The translations under genes were made by a program, and so were the position numbers. A stretch of DNA of 64,000 bases from Larkinella terrae (GTDB lineage: Bacteria > Bacteroidota > Bacteroidia > Cytophagales > Spirosomataceae), in the NCBI RefSeq assembly GCF_009668025.1, contig NZ_WJXZ01000014.1, positions 1,707,097 through 1,771,096 of the forward strand. Reading direction: 5' to 3'. Positions 26,225 to 35,800 of this stretch are shown piece by piece (positions within the stretch are counted from its first letter, which is position 1; each line of letters opens with the position of its first letter). The notes below the pieces were generated by a model, which was not told the DNA's origin, did not search any database, and saw nothing but the letters and a program-made list of their open reading frames with translations.

Positions 26225-26246
26225 TGCTAATTTTTCATTGTTCATT
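26151..26246. repeat. Inverted AATGAACAATGAA-type repeats over the lptE start
   Basis: AATGAACAATGAACAATGAA at 26161-26180 lies inverted to TTTTTCATTGTTCATT at 26231-26246. Such heptad-like AATGAAC units are typical intergenic repeats; here both arms lie at the start of lptE and encode its signal peptide. Confidence 0.55.
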
Positions 26247-26249
26247 AAG

Positions 26250-27551
26250 TTAATCTTCTTCATCGATCTGGTATTGTTTAATCTTTCGATACAACGTTCG
26301 TTCGGAAATGCCGAGTGCCTGGGCCGCGTATTTTCTTTTGTTATTACTGCGCCGTAAAGCCTTGACAATCATTTCTTTCTCTTTCTTCTCCAGCGAAAGC
26401 GAATCGTCTTCTTCGGTTTCGTGGGTGATGTCTTCCACCGTTACTTCACTGACGGGATCATTCGCGTCGTAATCATCCACTTCGATCAGATTGCCCGAAG
26501 GAAGCAGACGGGGAACGACCGGTTCCGGTTCCGGAATCAGCTCGCTGGGCTGGAGCGTATCGAATAAATCCTTGTGATTGCTCAGGATTTCGTGGCCGTT
26601 CTTTTCGTTTTTCAGGACGTCGAGCACTAGTCTCTTCAGCTCATTCATATCCCGGCGCATGTCGAACAGCACCTTGTAGAGCAGCTCGCGCTCGGAGAAA
26701 TTGTTTTCCGTATGCGTGCCAGGCAGCACCATCGGCGACTGGGGCGACTGCGACGAAACCGGTGGCAGGTACCTCGCCAGCGTCTCGGCTTCAACCACTT
26801 TGTGGTTTTCCGACTCCAGAATAGACGTTTGCTCGGCGATGTTTTTCAACTGCCGGATGTTTCCCGGAAACGGATACCGCAACAGCAGCAATTTGGCGGC
26901 CTCCGACAACTGAATGGGCGGAATCCGGTAGCGTTCGGCAAAATCGGTCGTGAACTTCCGGAACAACAGTTCAATGTCATCGCCACGCTCGCGGAGGGGC
27001 GGCACAAAAATCGGTACGGTATTCAGCCGGTAATACAAATCTTCGCGAAACTTCCCCTGTTCGACAGCCGCAAGCAGGTTGACGTTGGTTGCCGCCACCA
27101 CCCGAACATCGGTTTTCTGCACTTTCGACGAACCAACCCGGATAAACTCGCCATTTTCAAGCACCCGCAACAGCCGGGCCTGGGTTCCCATCGGCATTTC
27201 GCCGATTTCATCCAGAAAAATGGTGCCGCCGTTGGTAGTTTCAAAATACCCTTTCCGCTGATCGACCGCACCGGTAAACGAGCCTTTTTCGTGGCCAAAC
27301 AGCTCCGAATCGATCGTGCCTTCGGGAATCGCTCCGCAGTTGATGGCGATGAACTGGCCGTGTTTGCGGCTGCTCAGGCTGTGAATGATCTTCGAAAAAG
27401 ACTCTTTCCCACTTCCGCTTTCGCCCGTAATCAACACGGTCAGATCGGTAGCCGCCACCTGAATGCCCACGTTAATGGCGTAGTTCAGGCTCGTTGCATT
27501 TCCGATAATACCGAATCGCTGCTTGACCGACTGGATTTCTTTTAAATTCAT
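26250..27551 (-). CDS. Sigma-54-dependent transcriptional activator without receiver domain
   Basis: A 433-residue protein that begins directly with the AAA+ domain (about residues 15-250). It has Walker A ITGESGSGKE (41-50), the sigma-54 contact loop as GSFTGA (90-95, Ser where Ala is usual), Walker B GGTIFLDEIGEM and the arginine-finger region RLLRVLENGEF. A linker of about 120 acidic residues leads to a C-terminal Fis-type helix-turn-helix (RKYAAQALGISERTLYRKI). It lacks an N-terminal sensor, so it may be controlled by abundance or by a partner. It lies between miaB and lptE, an arrangement that recurs in this phylum. Its targets are not visible here. Confidence 0.93.
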   Translation of the reverse strand: MNLKEIQSVKQRFGIIGNATSLNYAINVGIQVAATDLTVLITGESGSGKESFSKIIHSLSSRKHGQFIAINCGAIPEGTIDSELFGHEKGSFTGAVDQRKGYFETTNGGTIFLDEIGEMPMGTQARLLRVLENGEFIRVGSSKVQKTDVRVVAATNVNLLAAVEQGKFREDLYYRLNTVPIFVPPLRERGDDIELLFRKFTTDFAERYRIPPIQLSEAAKLLLLRYPFPGNIRQLKNIAEQTSILESENHKVVEAETLARYLPPVSSQSPQSPMVLPGTHTENNFSERELLYKVLFDMRRDMNELKRLVLDVLKNEKNGHEILSNHKDLFDTLQPSELIPEPEPVVPRLLPSGNLIEVDDYDANDPVSEVTVEDITHETEEDDSLSLEKKEKEMIVKALRRSNNKRKYAAQALGISERTLYRKIKQYQIDEED

Positions 27552-27573
27552 AGATACTGGAAATGGGGAACTC

Positions 27574-28995
27574 TTAAACCGTAACGCCCCGCAGCGTGGC
27601 CGCCGTGCAATCCGTTACTAACACGTTGACATACTGGCCTTTCTGGTAATCGCCTTTCGGAAAAACCACCATTTTGTTCTGGTCATTGCGGCCGCTCAGA
27701 AAGTCGTCGGAACGTTTGGAAAACCCTTCGATCAACACGCGCTGGACCTTGCCAATGTGCCGTTGGTTACGTTCCAGCGACATGTCGCGCTGCAAAGCAA
27801 TGATTTCGTTCAGGCGACGGAGTTTGACCTCATACGGAACGTCATCGGCGTATTTTTTTGCTGCTGGTGTGCCGGGTCGCTCCGAATAGGCAAACATGTA
27901 ACCGTAGTCGTAACGCGCGTATTCCATCAGCGACAGTGTATCCCGATGCTCTTCTTCGGTTTCGGAGCAAAAACCGGAAATCATGTCGTGTGAAATACCG
28001 CAGTCTTCGCCCAGAATGGCGCGAATCCGGTCGATTTTCTGCATGTACCACCCACGGTCGTAGGTGCGGTTCATCAACTTGAGAATCCGGTCGTTACCGC
28101 TTTGGGCAGGCAGGTGAATGTATTTGCAGATGTTGTCGTACTTCGCCATTGTATGCAGCACCTCGTCGGTGATGTCTTTCGGGTGTGAAGTCGAAAACCG
28201 GATGCGCAACTCGGGATCAACCAACGCGACGCGTTCGAGCAACTGGGCAAAATTGACTTTCTCTAAACCATCTTCCGATGCCCACTTGTAGCTGTCGACA
28301 TTCTGGCCGAGCAGCGTAACTTCCTTATAACCTGCAGCTGCCAGATCCCGGGCTTCGCGAACGATCGAATGGGCATCGCGGCTGCGTTCGCGGCCACGGG
28401 TGTAGGGCACAACGCAAAAGCTGCACATGTTGTCGCAGCCCCGCATGATGGAAATGAAAGCCGTTACGCCGTTGGAATTCAGGCGAATTGGTGAAATATC
28501 GGCGTACGTTTCTTCGCGCGACAGGAAAACATTGACAGCCTTCTGGCCCGTTTCTGCCTCCTCCACCAATTTCGGAATGTCGCGGTAGGCATCGGGTCCG
28601 GCCACAATGTCCACCATTTTTTCCTCCTCCAGCAGCTTGGCTTTCAGCCGTTCGGCCATGCAGCCCAGCATCCCGACCAACAGTTCCGGTTTCCGTTTTT
28701 TCAGCACATTGAGTTGCTTCAACCGGTTGCGGACTTTCTGCTCGGCGTTGTCGCGGATGGCGCAGGTATTCAGGAAGATAACATCGGCTTCGTCGGCGGT
28801 GGCGGTGGTGGCAAAACCGGCGTTTCGCATCACCGAAGCCACGATTTCACTGTCCGAAAAATTCATCTGGCAACCGTAGCTTTCAATGTAAAGCCGCTTT
28901 TTCCCGACGGCCAGTTCTTCTTCCAGCACCCGGGGCTCTTCGGTGCTTTCCTTGTCGGCTTCCGTCAGTATGGATAATGTCTCAATGCGTCCCAT
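27574..28995 (-). CDS. miaB: tRNA-2-methylthio-N6-dimethylallyladenosine synthase MiaB
   Basis: A 473-residue radical-SAM methylthiotransferase that adds the 2-methylthio group to i6A37 of tRNAs reading UNN codons. Cys42, Cys78 and Cys112 of the N-terminal domain hold one cluster ([36 protein letters not shown]). Cys187, Cys191 and Cys194 ([11 protein letters not shown]) hold the radical-SAM cluster. A TRAM domain ends the protein. All cluster ligands are present and the length is normal. It is the first gene of the series leading to the sigma-54 activator (22 bp gap). Confidence 0.96.
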   Translation of the reverse strand: MGRIETLSILTEADKESTEEPRVLEEELAVGKKRLYIESYGCQMNFSDSEIVASVMRNAGFATTATADEADVIFLNTCAIRDNAEQKVRNRLKQLNVLKKRKPELLVGMLGCMAERLKAKLLEEEKMVDIVAGPDAYRDIPKLVEEAETGQKAVNVFLSREETYADISPIRLNSNGVTAFISIMRGCDNMCSFCVVPYTRGRERSRDAHSIVREARDLAAAGYKEVTLLGQNVDSYKWASEDGLEKVNFAQLLERVALVDPELRIRFSTSHPKDITDEVLHTMAKYDNICKYIHLPAQSGNDRILKLMNRTYDRGWYMQKIDRIRAILGEDCGISHDMISGFCSETEEEHRDTLSLMEYARYDYGYMFAYSERPGTPAAKKYADDVPYEVKLRRLNEIIALQRDMSLERNQRHIGKVQRVLIEGFSKRSDDFLSGRNDQNKMVVFPKGDYQKGQYVNVLVTDCTAATLRGVTV

Positions 28996-29173
28996 AAATC
29001 AATTATTCGGCGGAAGGATTGTTTGTGGCTTAGGATCTATGGATTATAGTTTTGTAGCGCTGCTGCGAACCATAAACCTTAGACGATAAACTCCAAACAC
29101 AGCTTCCGCTACTTTAAAAGTAAACACCAAAGTTACGAAGATTTTGGGGAACTGTGACAGTTTGTCAGGCTTA

Positions 29174-29251
29174 AAACCCCTAAATCCCCTAGAGGGGACT
29201 TGGAGTTTGCTATTCTAGATTAGAAGTCCCCTCTAGGGGATTTAGGGGTTT
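29174..29251. repeat. REPIN-like palindrome, CCCCT/AGGGG type
   Basis: A perfect 28-bp inverted repeat, 29174-29201 with 29224-29251, around a 22-nt loop. Each arm contains a hairpin core CCCCTAGAGGGG flanked by AAATC and ACTT. It abuts the tamL stop codon and lies upstream of miaB, so it may also end the tamL transcript. Confidence 0.65.
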
Positions 29252-31893
29252 CAGAATGGATACCCGATTCCAAAGTTGATAACGAGCGGGTTGGGGCCTT
29301 TGAACATTTTATCAAACCGGAATTTTGGCAGAAAAAATCGCTCATCAATCAGGTCGCCGGGGTTTTTGCCGGGGATAATGTACCCGCTTCCGTCGGAGTT
29401 GGGCGTGTAAATGTAGTAGCGGGAAGGATCGTAGACTTTAACCGCGCCATCGAGCCGGATGATGAAGAACGAGAAATCGATGCGCAACCCAACGCCGGAG
29501 CCAACGGCAATCTGCCGGATGAATTGAGGAGAAATATTTTCGCCCGACCGGTTTGAGTTATTCCGTAACGTCCAGACATTTCCGGCATCCACGAAAAATG
29601 CCCCGTTGATGTCACCCCCTAAATGGAAAAGGTGCGTTCGCAACTCGGCCGATCCTTCCAGAATAATATCGCCGGGTTGTTCGAAATCATAGCGAAACTG
29701 ACCGGGCCGTCTCGGATTGAAGATCGGCACCAGCGGGTTGTCGCTTTTGGAATACGGAATCGACGAGCCCGGACCCAGTCGGCGGGGCAGCCAGGCCCGG
29801 ATGCTGTTGCTTCCACCGGCAAAAAAGAGCTTTTCGTACGGAGCGGTTTTGTTTTCGCCGTATCCGATCACCATACCGGTATTGATGCGAAAGGCAAGGG
29901 TGGTTTTGGGCCGTAAGGGTATGTAATGGCGGAAATCGACACTGCCCCGCAGGTATTTGTAATACTGCAAACCGGAAGTGGAGGTGGTGTTGAAGAAGCT
30001 TTTAAGCTGTTCGTTACTGAAAAAATTTAAGGTTGTTCCACCCGATTCAAACGATAACCGAAGAAAATTAGCGCGTCGGTTTTGCCCCAATATATTTGTG
30101 TTGTACGTATACGTAAAGCTGATGCTGGAAGCGAATGCACTCAGAAAACTTTTCCGGATCGTGCTTCCCAGTGAATCCTGGGTGTTCAAATAATCCCGAA
30201 ACGCGTTGCCATCATCGCCCGGTTTGATAGTCGCTTTTAAGTAATTGATATCGGCAATAATGAAATTATACTGGTGTGTATTGTTTTTCAACCAGTTGTA
30301 GGATAAAGCCGTCCGTAAAAGTCGGCGACCGTAATCGGGTCGGCTGGTGTAATTATAGCCGAGACTCACCTGCGTACGGGGGCTCAGCCGGTTGAACAAA
30401 AACCGGGCTCTGCCGGGAAATAAAATATGGGGGAATATTAAGGACGTATTGATCCCCAATTCCTGCGCAAAGCCCACTCCGCTACCCGAAAGCGCAAAGC
30501 CCGTCTGGGCTTCAAAACCGTACCGAACCGCCGTCTCAAACGTACCCAAACCGCTGAAAATATTATGAACCCGAAACGAGGCCGTGCCGAACGGCCCCGG
30601 ATAACCCTGCCCCTGATACAACACAAAAACGCCACCTTCGCTGGTCAGTTCGTATTTGTCGATCGGAATCAGGTTAATGCGGGTGCGCAGATGTCCTTTC
30701 GTCGTATCTGTAAAGCTGATGTTAGCAAACCGGAACTGGTTCAGCAGGAATAACTGACGCTGGGAATCCTGGTAATTTCTGAGACGATACAGGCTATCGG
30801 GCCGCAGAAAAATCCGGCTGTCGAGCAGTCGGAGCGAATAATTTTGCTGACCCAGGTAAAACCGCAGACCGTTGTACTGGATGGTATCGAGTGAAGCCCG
30901 GTCTTCGGCCCGCGCCACCCGCACGTCCACTTCGCCGATTCGAAAAACCGGGTGGCGAGGTTGACCGGGCGGATTGGCAATTTTTACCCAGATATTGAGG
31001 TTTCGGAACGATGAGTCGGTGCTGAGCGACCGCGCCGAATCGACATCGAGCGGCAGCGGAATGTATTGACGGGTAAAGCTGTAATAACCGTTATTCCGCA
31101 ACAATTCTTCAATCCGGATTCGCTCGGTTTCGATCTTTTCGGCGTTGTAACGTTCACCGGTTTTCAGCACCGAAGAGCGGGCAAGGGTGGGCCGGACAAT
31201 CGAATCGACCCGCGGATCGGCGATCTGGTACGTGATCTTGTTGAGGTGGAACGAAACGTTTTCGGTGATGTTGTAGGTCACGCGCACCCGGCGGCCCAGT
31301 GTTCGGTTGCTATCAACCGAATACGACGCTTTTCCCAGAAAAAAGCCGTTGTTGAACAAAAACCGTTGCATTTTTTGGGCGTTTTCTTTGGCGTCGGCTT
31401 CGTAAAAATAAGCGGGCGGTTCGCCCAGTGAACGCATCACCCAGTTGCCTTCTTCGGCCCGTCGGCGCAGTCGCGTGAGTTGGCGGTTGAATCGTTTCTG
31501 CTCTTTCCGGTATGATTTGGTCGAATCCGGTTTGGCCGTAAATTCGTCATATTCTTTGCGTTTGGCTTCCAGTTCGCGCTGAGCGGCTTCGCGATCGAAG
31601 GTTCGTTCGCCCAGGCGATAAAACCAGAGGGCGGGGGTGATGGGCAACCGCAGAATCCGGCGGTTGGGTCGCTGCGGAATGAGCGCTTCGAAGTCGGAAT
31701 TGGGCAGCGTCCGGTTTCCGCGGATGGTCTGGCTAAAGAGCAGGTACTGGTTTTTTTGTAAATTTTCCGAACTTACGCAGCCCGAAAGGCCGGAGAGCAG
31801 GCCAGCCCCGAAAACTAAAAAACTGATCGTACGAACCACGCATTTCGGATTACAGCTCAGGATGCTTCCCCATACTTTGTAATTCGTACGCAT
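29251..31893 (-). CDS. tamL: TamL-type outer-membrane assembly lipoprotein (BamA/TamA family)
   Basis: An 880-residue Omp85-superfamily protein. A lipoprotein signal (GAGLLSGLSGC) is followed by POTRA-like repeats (about residues 30-400, e.g. RVRVTYNITENVSFHLNKI and LRTRINLIPIDKYE) and a C-terminal 16-strand barrel. The chain ends GIGYPF with the terminal Phe of a beta-signal. The lipid anchor separates TamL of Bacteroidota from ordinary TamA. It probably works with TamB in moving material to the outer membrane. I chose the ATG at 31893; an ATG at 31914 shares its CATG with the start of the divergent methyltransferase gene. Only 19 bp separate the two starts. Confidence 0.9.
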   Translation of the reverse strand: MRTNYKVWGSILSCNPKCVVRTISFLVFGAGLLSGLSGCVSSENLQKNQYLLFSQTIRGNRTLPNSDFEALIPQRPNRRILRLPITPALWFYRLGERTFDREAAQRELEAKRKEYDEFTAKPDSTKSYRKEQKRFNRQLTRLRRRAEEGNWVMRSLGEPPAYFYEADAKENAQKMQRFLFNNGFFLGKASYSVDSNRTLGRRVRVTYNITENVSFHLNKITYQIADPRVDSIVRPTLARSSVLKTGERYNAEKIETERIRIEELLRNNGYYSFTRQYIPLPLDVDSARSLSTDSSFRNLNIWVKIANPPGQPRHPVFRIGEVDVRVARAEDRASLDTIQYNGLRFYLGQQNYSLRLLDSRIFLRPDSLYRLRNYQDSQRQLFLLNQFRFANISFTDTTKGHLRTRINLIPIDKYELTSEGGVFVLYQGQGYPGPFGTASFRVHNIFSGLGTFETAVRYGFEAQTGFALSGSGVGFAQELGINTSLIFPHILFPGRARFLFNRLSPRTQVSLGYNYTSRPDYGRRLLRTALSYNWLKNNTHQYNFIIADINYLKATIKPGDDGNAFRDYLNTQDSLGSTIRKSFLSAFASSISFTYTYNTNILGQNRRANFLRLSFESGGTTLNFFSNEQLKSFFNTTSTSGLQYYKYLRGSVDFRHYIPLRPKTTLAFRINTGMVIGYGENKTAPYEKLFFAGGSNSIRAWLPRRLGPGSSIPYSKSDNPLVPIFNPRRPGQFRYDFEQPGDIILEGSAELRTHLFHLGGDINGAFFVDAGNVWTLRNNSNRSGENISPQFIRQIAVGSGVGLRIDFSFFIIRLDGAVKVYDPSRYYIYTPNSDGSGYIIPGKNPGDLIDERFFLPKFRFDKMFKGPNPLVINFGIGYPF

Positions 31894-31912
31894 TAATCCG
31901 TATTTTCTTGCC

Positions 31913-32677
31913 ATGATTTCCAAATCGCTTAGCAAATATATCCAGTCGCTGCATCAGAAAAAATACCGGCAGGAACACGGCGCCTTTCTGGTTGAGGGAG
32001 CCATTGATGTACTTGAATTGTGCGCATCAGATTATCAGATGGAATTGTTGTTGGTAACGGAGCCATTTTACAAAGAAAACGCCGGGCTGCTGGATAAACA
32101 ACGGGTACGTCTGGAAATGGTTTCGGCCGACGATCTGAAACGGGTCGGTACGCTGGTCGTTAACGAAGCCGCCCTGGCAGTAGCTAAAACGAAGGAAAAC
32201 CGGTTTTTAGTGGCGGATGCCGATGAGTTTGTGCTGGTGCTGGACGACATTCGCGACCCCGGAAACCTCGGCACCATTCTCCGGATTGCCGACTGGTACG
32301 GCATTCGGAAACTAATTTGCTCCCAGTCGACCGCCGATGTTTATAATCCCAAAGTCATTTCGGCCAGCAAAGGCTCTTTTGCGCGGGTTGAATGGTATTA
32401 CTGCGATTTGAACACCTACTTAAAGGCGGTTTCGGAACCGGTTTTTGGCGCGTTTCTGGACGGCGAAAATGTGCATTCACTGGACTTCGGAAAATCGGGG
32501 TATCTCGTGATGGGAAATGAAGCAAATGGAATTAGTTTTGAAGTGGAAAAGCTTGTCAGTAAGCGCATTACAATTCCGCGTTACGGCCTGGCTGAATCCC
32601 TGAATGTGGGCATTGCCACGGCGGTTATCTGCGACAACCTGCGCCGGGGAGAAACCGCTCGGGTAGGAGCAAAATAA
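31913..32677 (+). CDS. TrmH-family (SpoU) RNA 2'-O-methyltransferase
   Basis: A 254-residue SPOUT-fold enzyme. The N-terminal substrate-binding part (LSKYIQSLHQKKYRQEHGAF) precedes the three SpoU motifs: DDIRDPGNLGTILRIADWYG, VMGNEANGIS and IPRYGLAESLNVGIATAV. Family members 2'-O-methylate rRNA or tRNA using SAM through a trefoil knot. The RNA target cannot be told from the sequence; 23S rRNA is common for this subtype. It diverges from tamL with 19 bp between starts, so each promoter must lie inside the other gene. A terminator starts right at the stop codon. Confidence 0.93.
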   Translation: MISKSLSKYIQSLHQKKYRQEHGAFLVEGAIDVLELCASDYQMELLLVTEPFYKENAGLLDKQRVRLEMVSADDLKRVGTLVVNEAALAVAKTKENRFLVADADEFVLVLDDIRDPGNLGTILRIADWYGIRKLICSQSTADVYNPKVISASKGSFARVEWYYCDLNTYLKAVSEPVFGAFLDGENVHSLDFGKSGYLVMGNEANGISFEVEKLVSKRITIPRYGLAESLNVGIATAVICDNLRRGETARVGAK

Positions 32678-32708
32678 AAGTAGCCCTGTTCAACGCAAGG
32701 CTACTTTT
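32676..32708 (+). terminator. Intrinsic terminator of the TrmH-family gene
   Basis: AAAAGTAGCC pairs with GGCTACTTTT around a 13-nt loop, starting in the stop codon region. Confidence 0.7.
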
Positions 32709-32780
32709 ACTGCTTTCTTAACCTAAACTAAATGTACATATTATTTACAAAAATACGACTTCGGGAGGGCTTCACATTTA

Positions 32781-32826
32781 CCCCAAATTGGGGGATTTAT
32801 TAAAAACCGGAGAAGGCGTAAATTTG
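32781..32826 (+). promoter_or_regulatory. Operator-promoter 1: CCCC-N5-GGGG plus TAAATTTG
   Basis: The palindrome CCCCAAATTGGGG at 32781-32793 is followed after 25 nt by TAAATTTG at 32819-32826, a full -7 match. No -33 TTG is present at the usual distance, which fits an activator-dependent promoter. It lies before the sensor kinase gene. A hairpin GGGGGATTTTATCCCCC at about 32835-32851 would sit at the 5' end of the transcript. Confidence 0.55.
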
Positions 32827-32857
32827 TGAAATAGGGGGATTTTATCCCCCAGGGCCG

Positions 32858-35800
32858 ATGAAAAGAAATCTCAGTGTGTTGATGCTCTGTCTGGGCTGGG
32901 TGACGGCGTTCACCCAGGCGATTAAAAGCCTGCCGTCGGGCAGTTCGCTGGAGTCGCGCGGAACGGTGATAAAATTTCTGGATCAGATTTCAGTCGATAA
33001 TGGCCTTTCCCAGAGCGGTGTTGACTGTATTTTAAAAGACAGCCGGGGCTACGTCTGGTTCGGCACACAGGACGGTCTGAACCGCTACGATGGTTACCAG
33101 ATTACGCATTACAAACACAATCCGTTCGACGCAACGACCATTTCCCACGACCAGATTATGTCGTTGTACGAAGACGCTCACGGAAAAATCTGGGTCGGAA
33201 CCGTCAATGGATTGAGTGAATACGACCCGGTCACCGGGCGGTTTCGTCGCCACGGGAATCTACTGGAACCCAAACGGAGTCGCTATGGCCTGACGACCAT
33301 CAACGCCATCACCTCCGACCGCTTCGGTACCTTGTGGCTTGCGACCAGCTGGGGACTTAAGCGACTGGTTTTTAAGAATGCCAGGCAATACGACGTCGTT
33401 CATTATACTATCGAAAACGAGGAAGACCGGCGGGCGCAGGTGATCAACACGCTCCTGATCGACGCCAGCGGAACGCTCTGGATTGGTACGGGAAACGGCC
33501 TGGCTGAGCTACCCCTCACGAAACCCGGCCCCTTTAAAGCCAAACCGGCTCCCATCAGGGTGGTGGCCAGTACCGAGCAGATGTCGTATCAATTGCCCAG
33601 CGCCTGGGTAAAATCATTGGCTGCGGATGAGTTTGGGACGATTTGGGTGGGAACCGCCAGCGGAGTCACCCGGATCAATCCGAAGCTGGGGCAATCGGAG
33701 CTGTATCCGGAAATTGGCGAACAGATTGGCGATCTGCCTATTTCATCCCTGCACATCGATCGGTATAAAGTGCTGTGGATCAGTACCCAGAAGCGCGGGA
33801 TTTATCGGTTTAAAGTTGTCAGCGATCAGCACATTCGTTTCATCGACAGTATTCAGGAAGATTTGTTTGCGAAAAAAGGTTTAAAAACCGGGGTCATCAA
33901 CACGATTTACGAAGGACCGGCACCGCTGGAAGACATTGTCTGGATCGGAACGCACGACGCCGGGGTGCAAGTTTACAGCCGGTCGAAAAATACCTTCCGG
34001 CAGTGGCCCATCATCACCAACCGCATGCAGTCGTCGGCCGCCGGCCTGGTGTTTGCCGTCACGACCGATCACATGGGCAAACTCTGGATAGGAACCCACG
34101 AGGGCCTGATTCAGATCGACCGCCTAACGTCGGCCATGCAGCGGTTTCGGGGCAACCCGAATGATCCCCACAGTTTGAGCAGCGACAAAATTCAGTGTCT
34201 GCGCGAAGACCGGAAAGGCAATCTGTGGGTCGGCACGATGGAAGGCTTGTATTTGTATGATCGGCAGCACAACCGGTTTGACGCCCACCTGCCGGGAACG
34301 GGGAAAGAGCTCACGGTACGAGGGGGTGAAAAGGGCGACGGCGTGTTGAGTTTGTACGAAGATCGGGCCGGAAATTTGTGGGTGGGCGGGTACTCAAGTC
34401 TGCGAAGAATTGACGCCAAAACCGGCCAGGTGACTTCGTATCGCCATGATCCGAAAGATCCGAATAGTTTGCGGGCGTTTATTGTTTACGCCATTCAGGA
34501 AGATCGGAATGGGATGATCTGGGTAGGAACCGGTTTTGGGTTGAATAAGATCAACGTGCAAACCGGGAAAATCACCCATTATGAGAACAATCCGAAAGAC
34601 CCGCACAGCCTGATTGGCGAACAGGTGCTGGGGTTTCTGCGCGACAGCAAAGACCGGTTTTGGGTTTGTAGCAACAAGGGGTTCAGCAAAATGGTGTACG
34701 GAAAGAACGGCGAGGAACGGTTTATTCATTACACCGAACGGCAGGGTTTGCCCAATGAACTCGTTTACGGCGCTTTGGAGGATGCCCACGGACGCATCTG
34801 GATGAGTACGAACCTCGGGCTGTCCTGTTTCGACCCGGAGCGGGAGAAATTTGAAAACTACGACATCAACGACGGGCTGACCATCAACGAGTTCAACATG
34901 AACGCGTACCACCAGGCCGCCGACGGCGAGATGTTTTTCGGCGGGATTGGCTCGCTGGTGAGTTTTCTGCCCCTGCACATGGTCAAAAACCGGCACCTGC
35001 CGCGCGTGGTGCTGACGTCGTTCAAGAAGTTTGAAAAACCGGTGAATATCGATAGCCTGCTGGCCAAAACCGGCCGGATCGAGATTCTGCCCGGCGAAAA
35101 TTTCTTCTCGTTCTCGTTTGCGGCCCTGGATTACACGAATTCGCACAAAAATCAGTATGCGTATAAGCTGGAAGGTTTTCAGGATGGCTGGATTGAAAGC
35201 GGGGTGCGCCGGTACGTCAGTTTTACGAATCTGAAACCGGGTGATTACGTGTTGAAAGTTCGGGGCTCCAACAGCGACGGCGTTTGGAGCGAAGCGAATA
35301 TGCTGCGGATTCCGATTACGGTTTTGCCCCCGTTCTGGCAAACGTGGTGGTTTATGCTGGCGCTGGTGACGGTGATCGGAGCCGCAACCTGGCTGGTGTA
35401 CAATTACCGGGTGCAAAAGAAAGTGGAGCACCTGCTGGAGCTGGAACGGGTGACGCTGGCGGAAAACGAACGCGTTCGGAAAATGGCCGCCCAGGATTTG
35501 CACGATGAATTCGGCAACACGATAACCCGGATTTCGATGCTGACCGAAATCATCAAGAACAAACTAAACGGGCACGGCGCGGAGATTGCCCCGTTGCTGA
35601 CCAAAATCAGCGATAACAGCAACCGGCTTTACCAGGGCACCAAAGATTTTATCTGGGCCATCAATCCCGAACACGACAATTTTCTGGAGATTGCCATTCG
35701 TCTGAAGGATTTCGGTGACGACGTTTTCGACCGGAGCCGGATTACGTTTGAAGCTACCGGTATAATCGACGACCTGCGCAGGGCGGTTTTGCCGGTCGGC

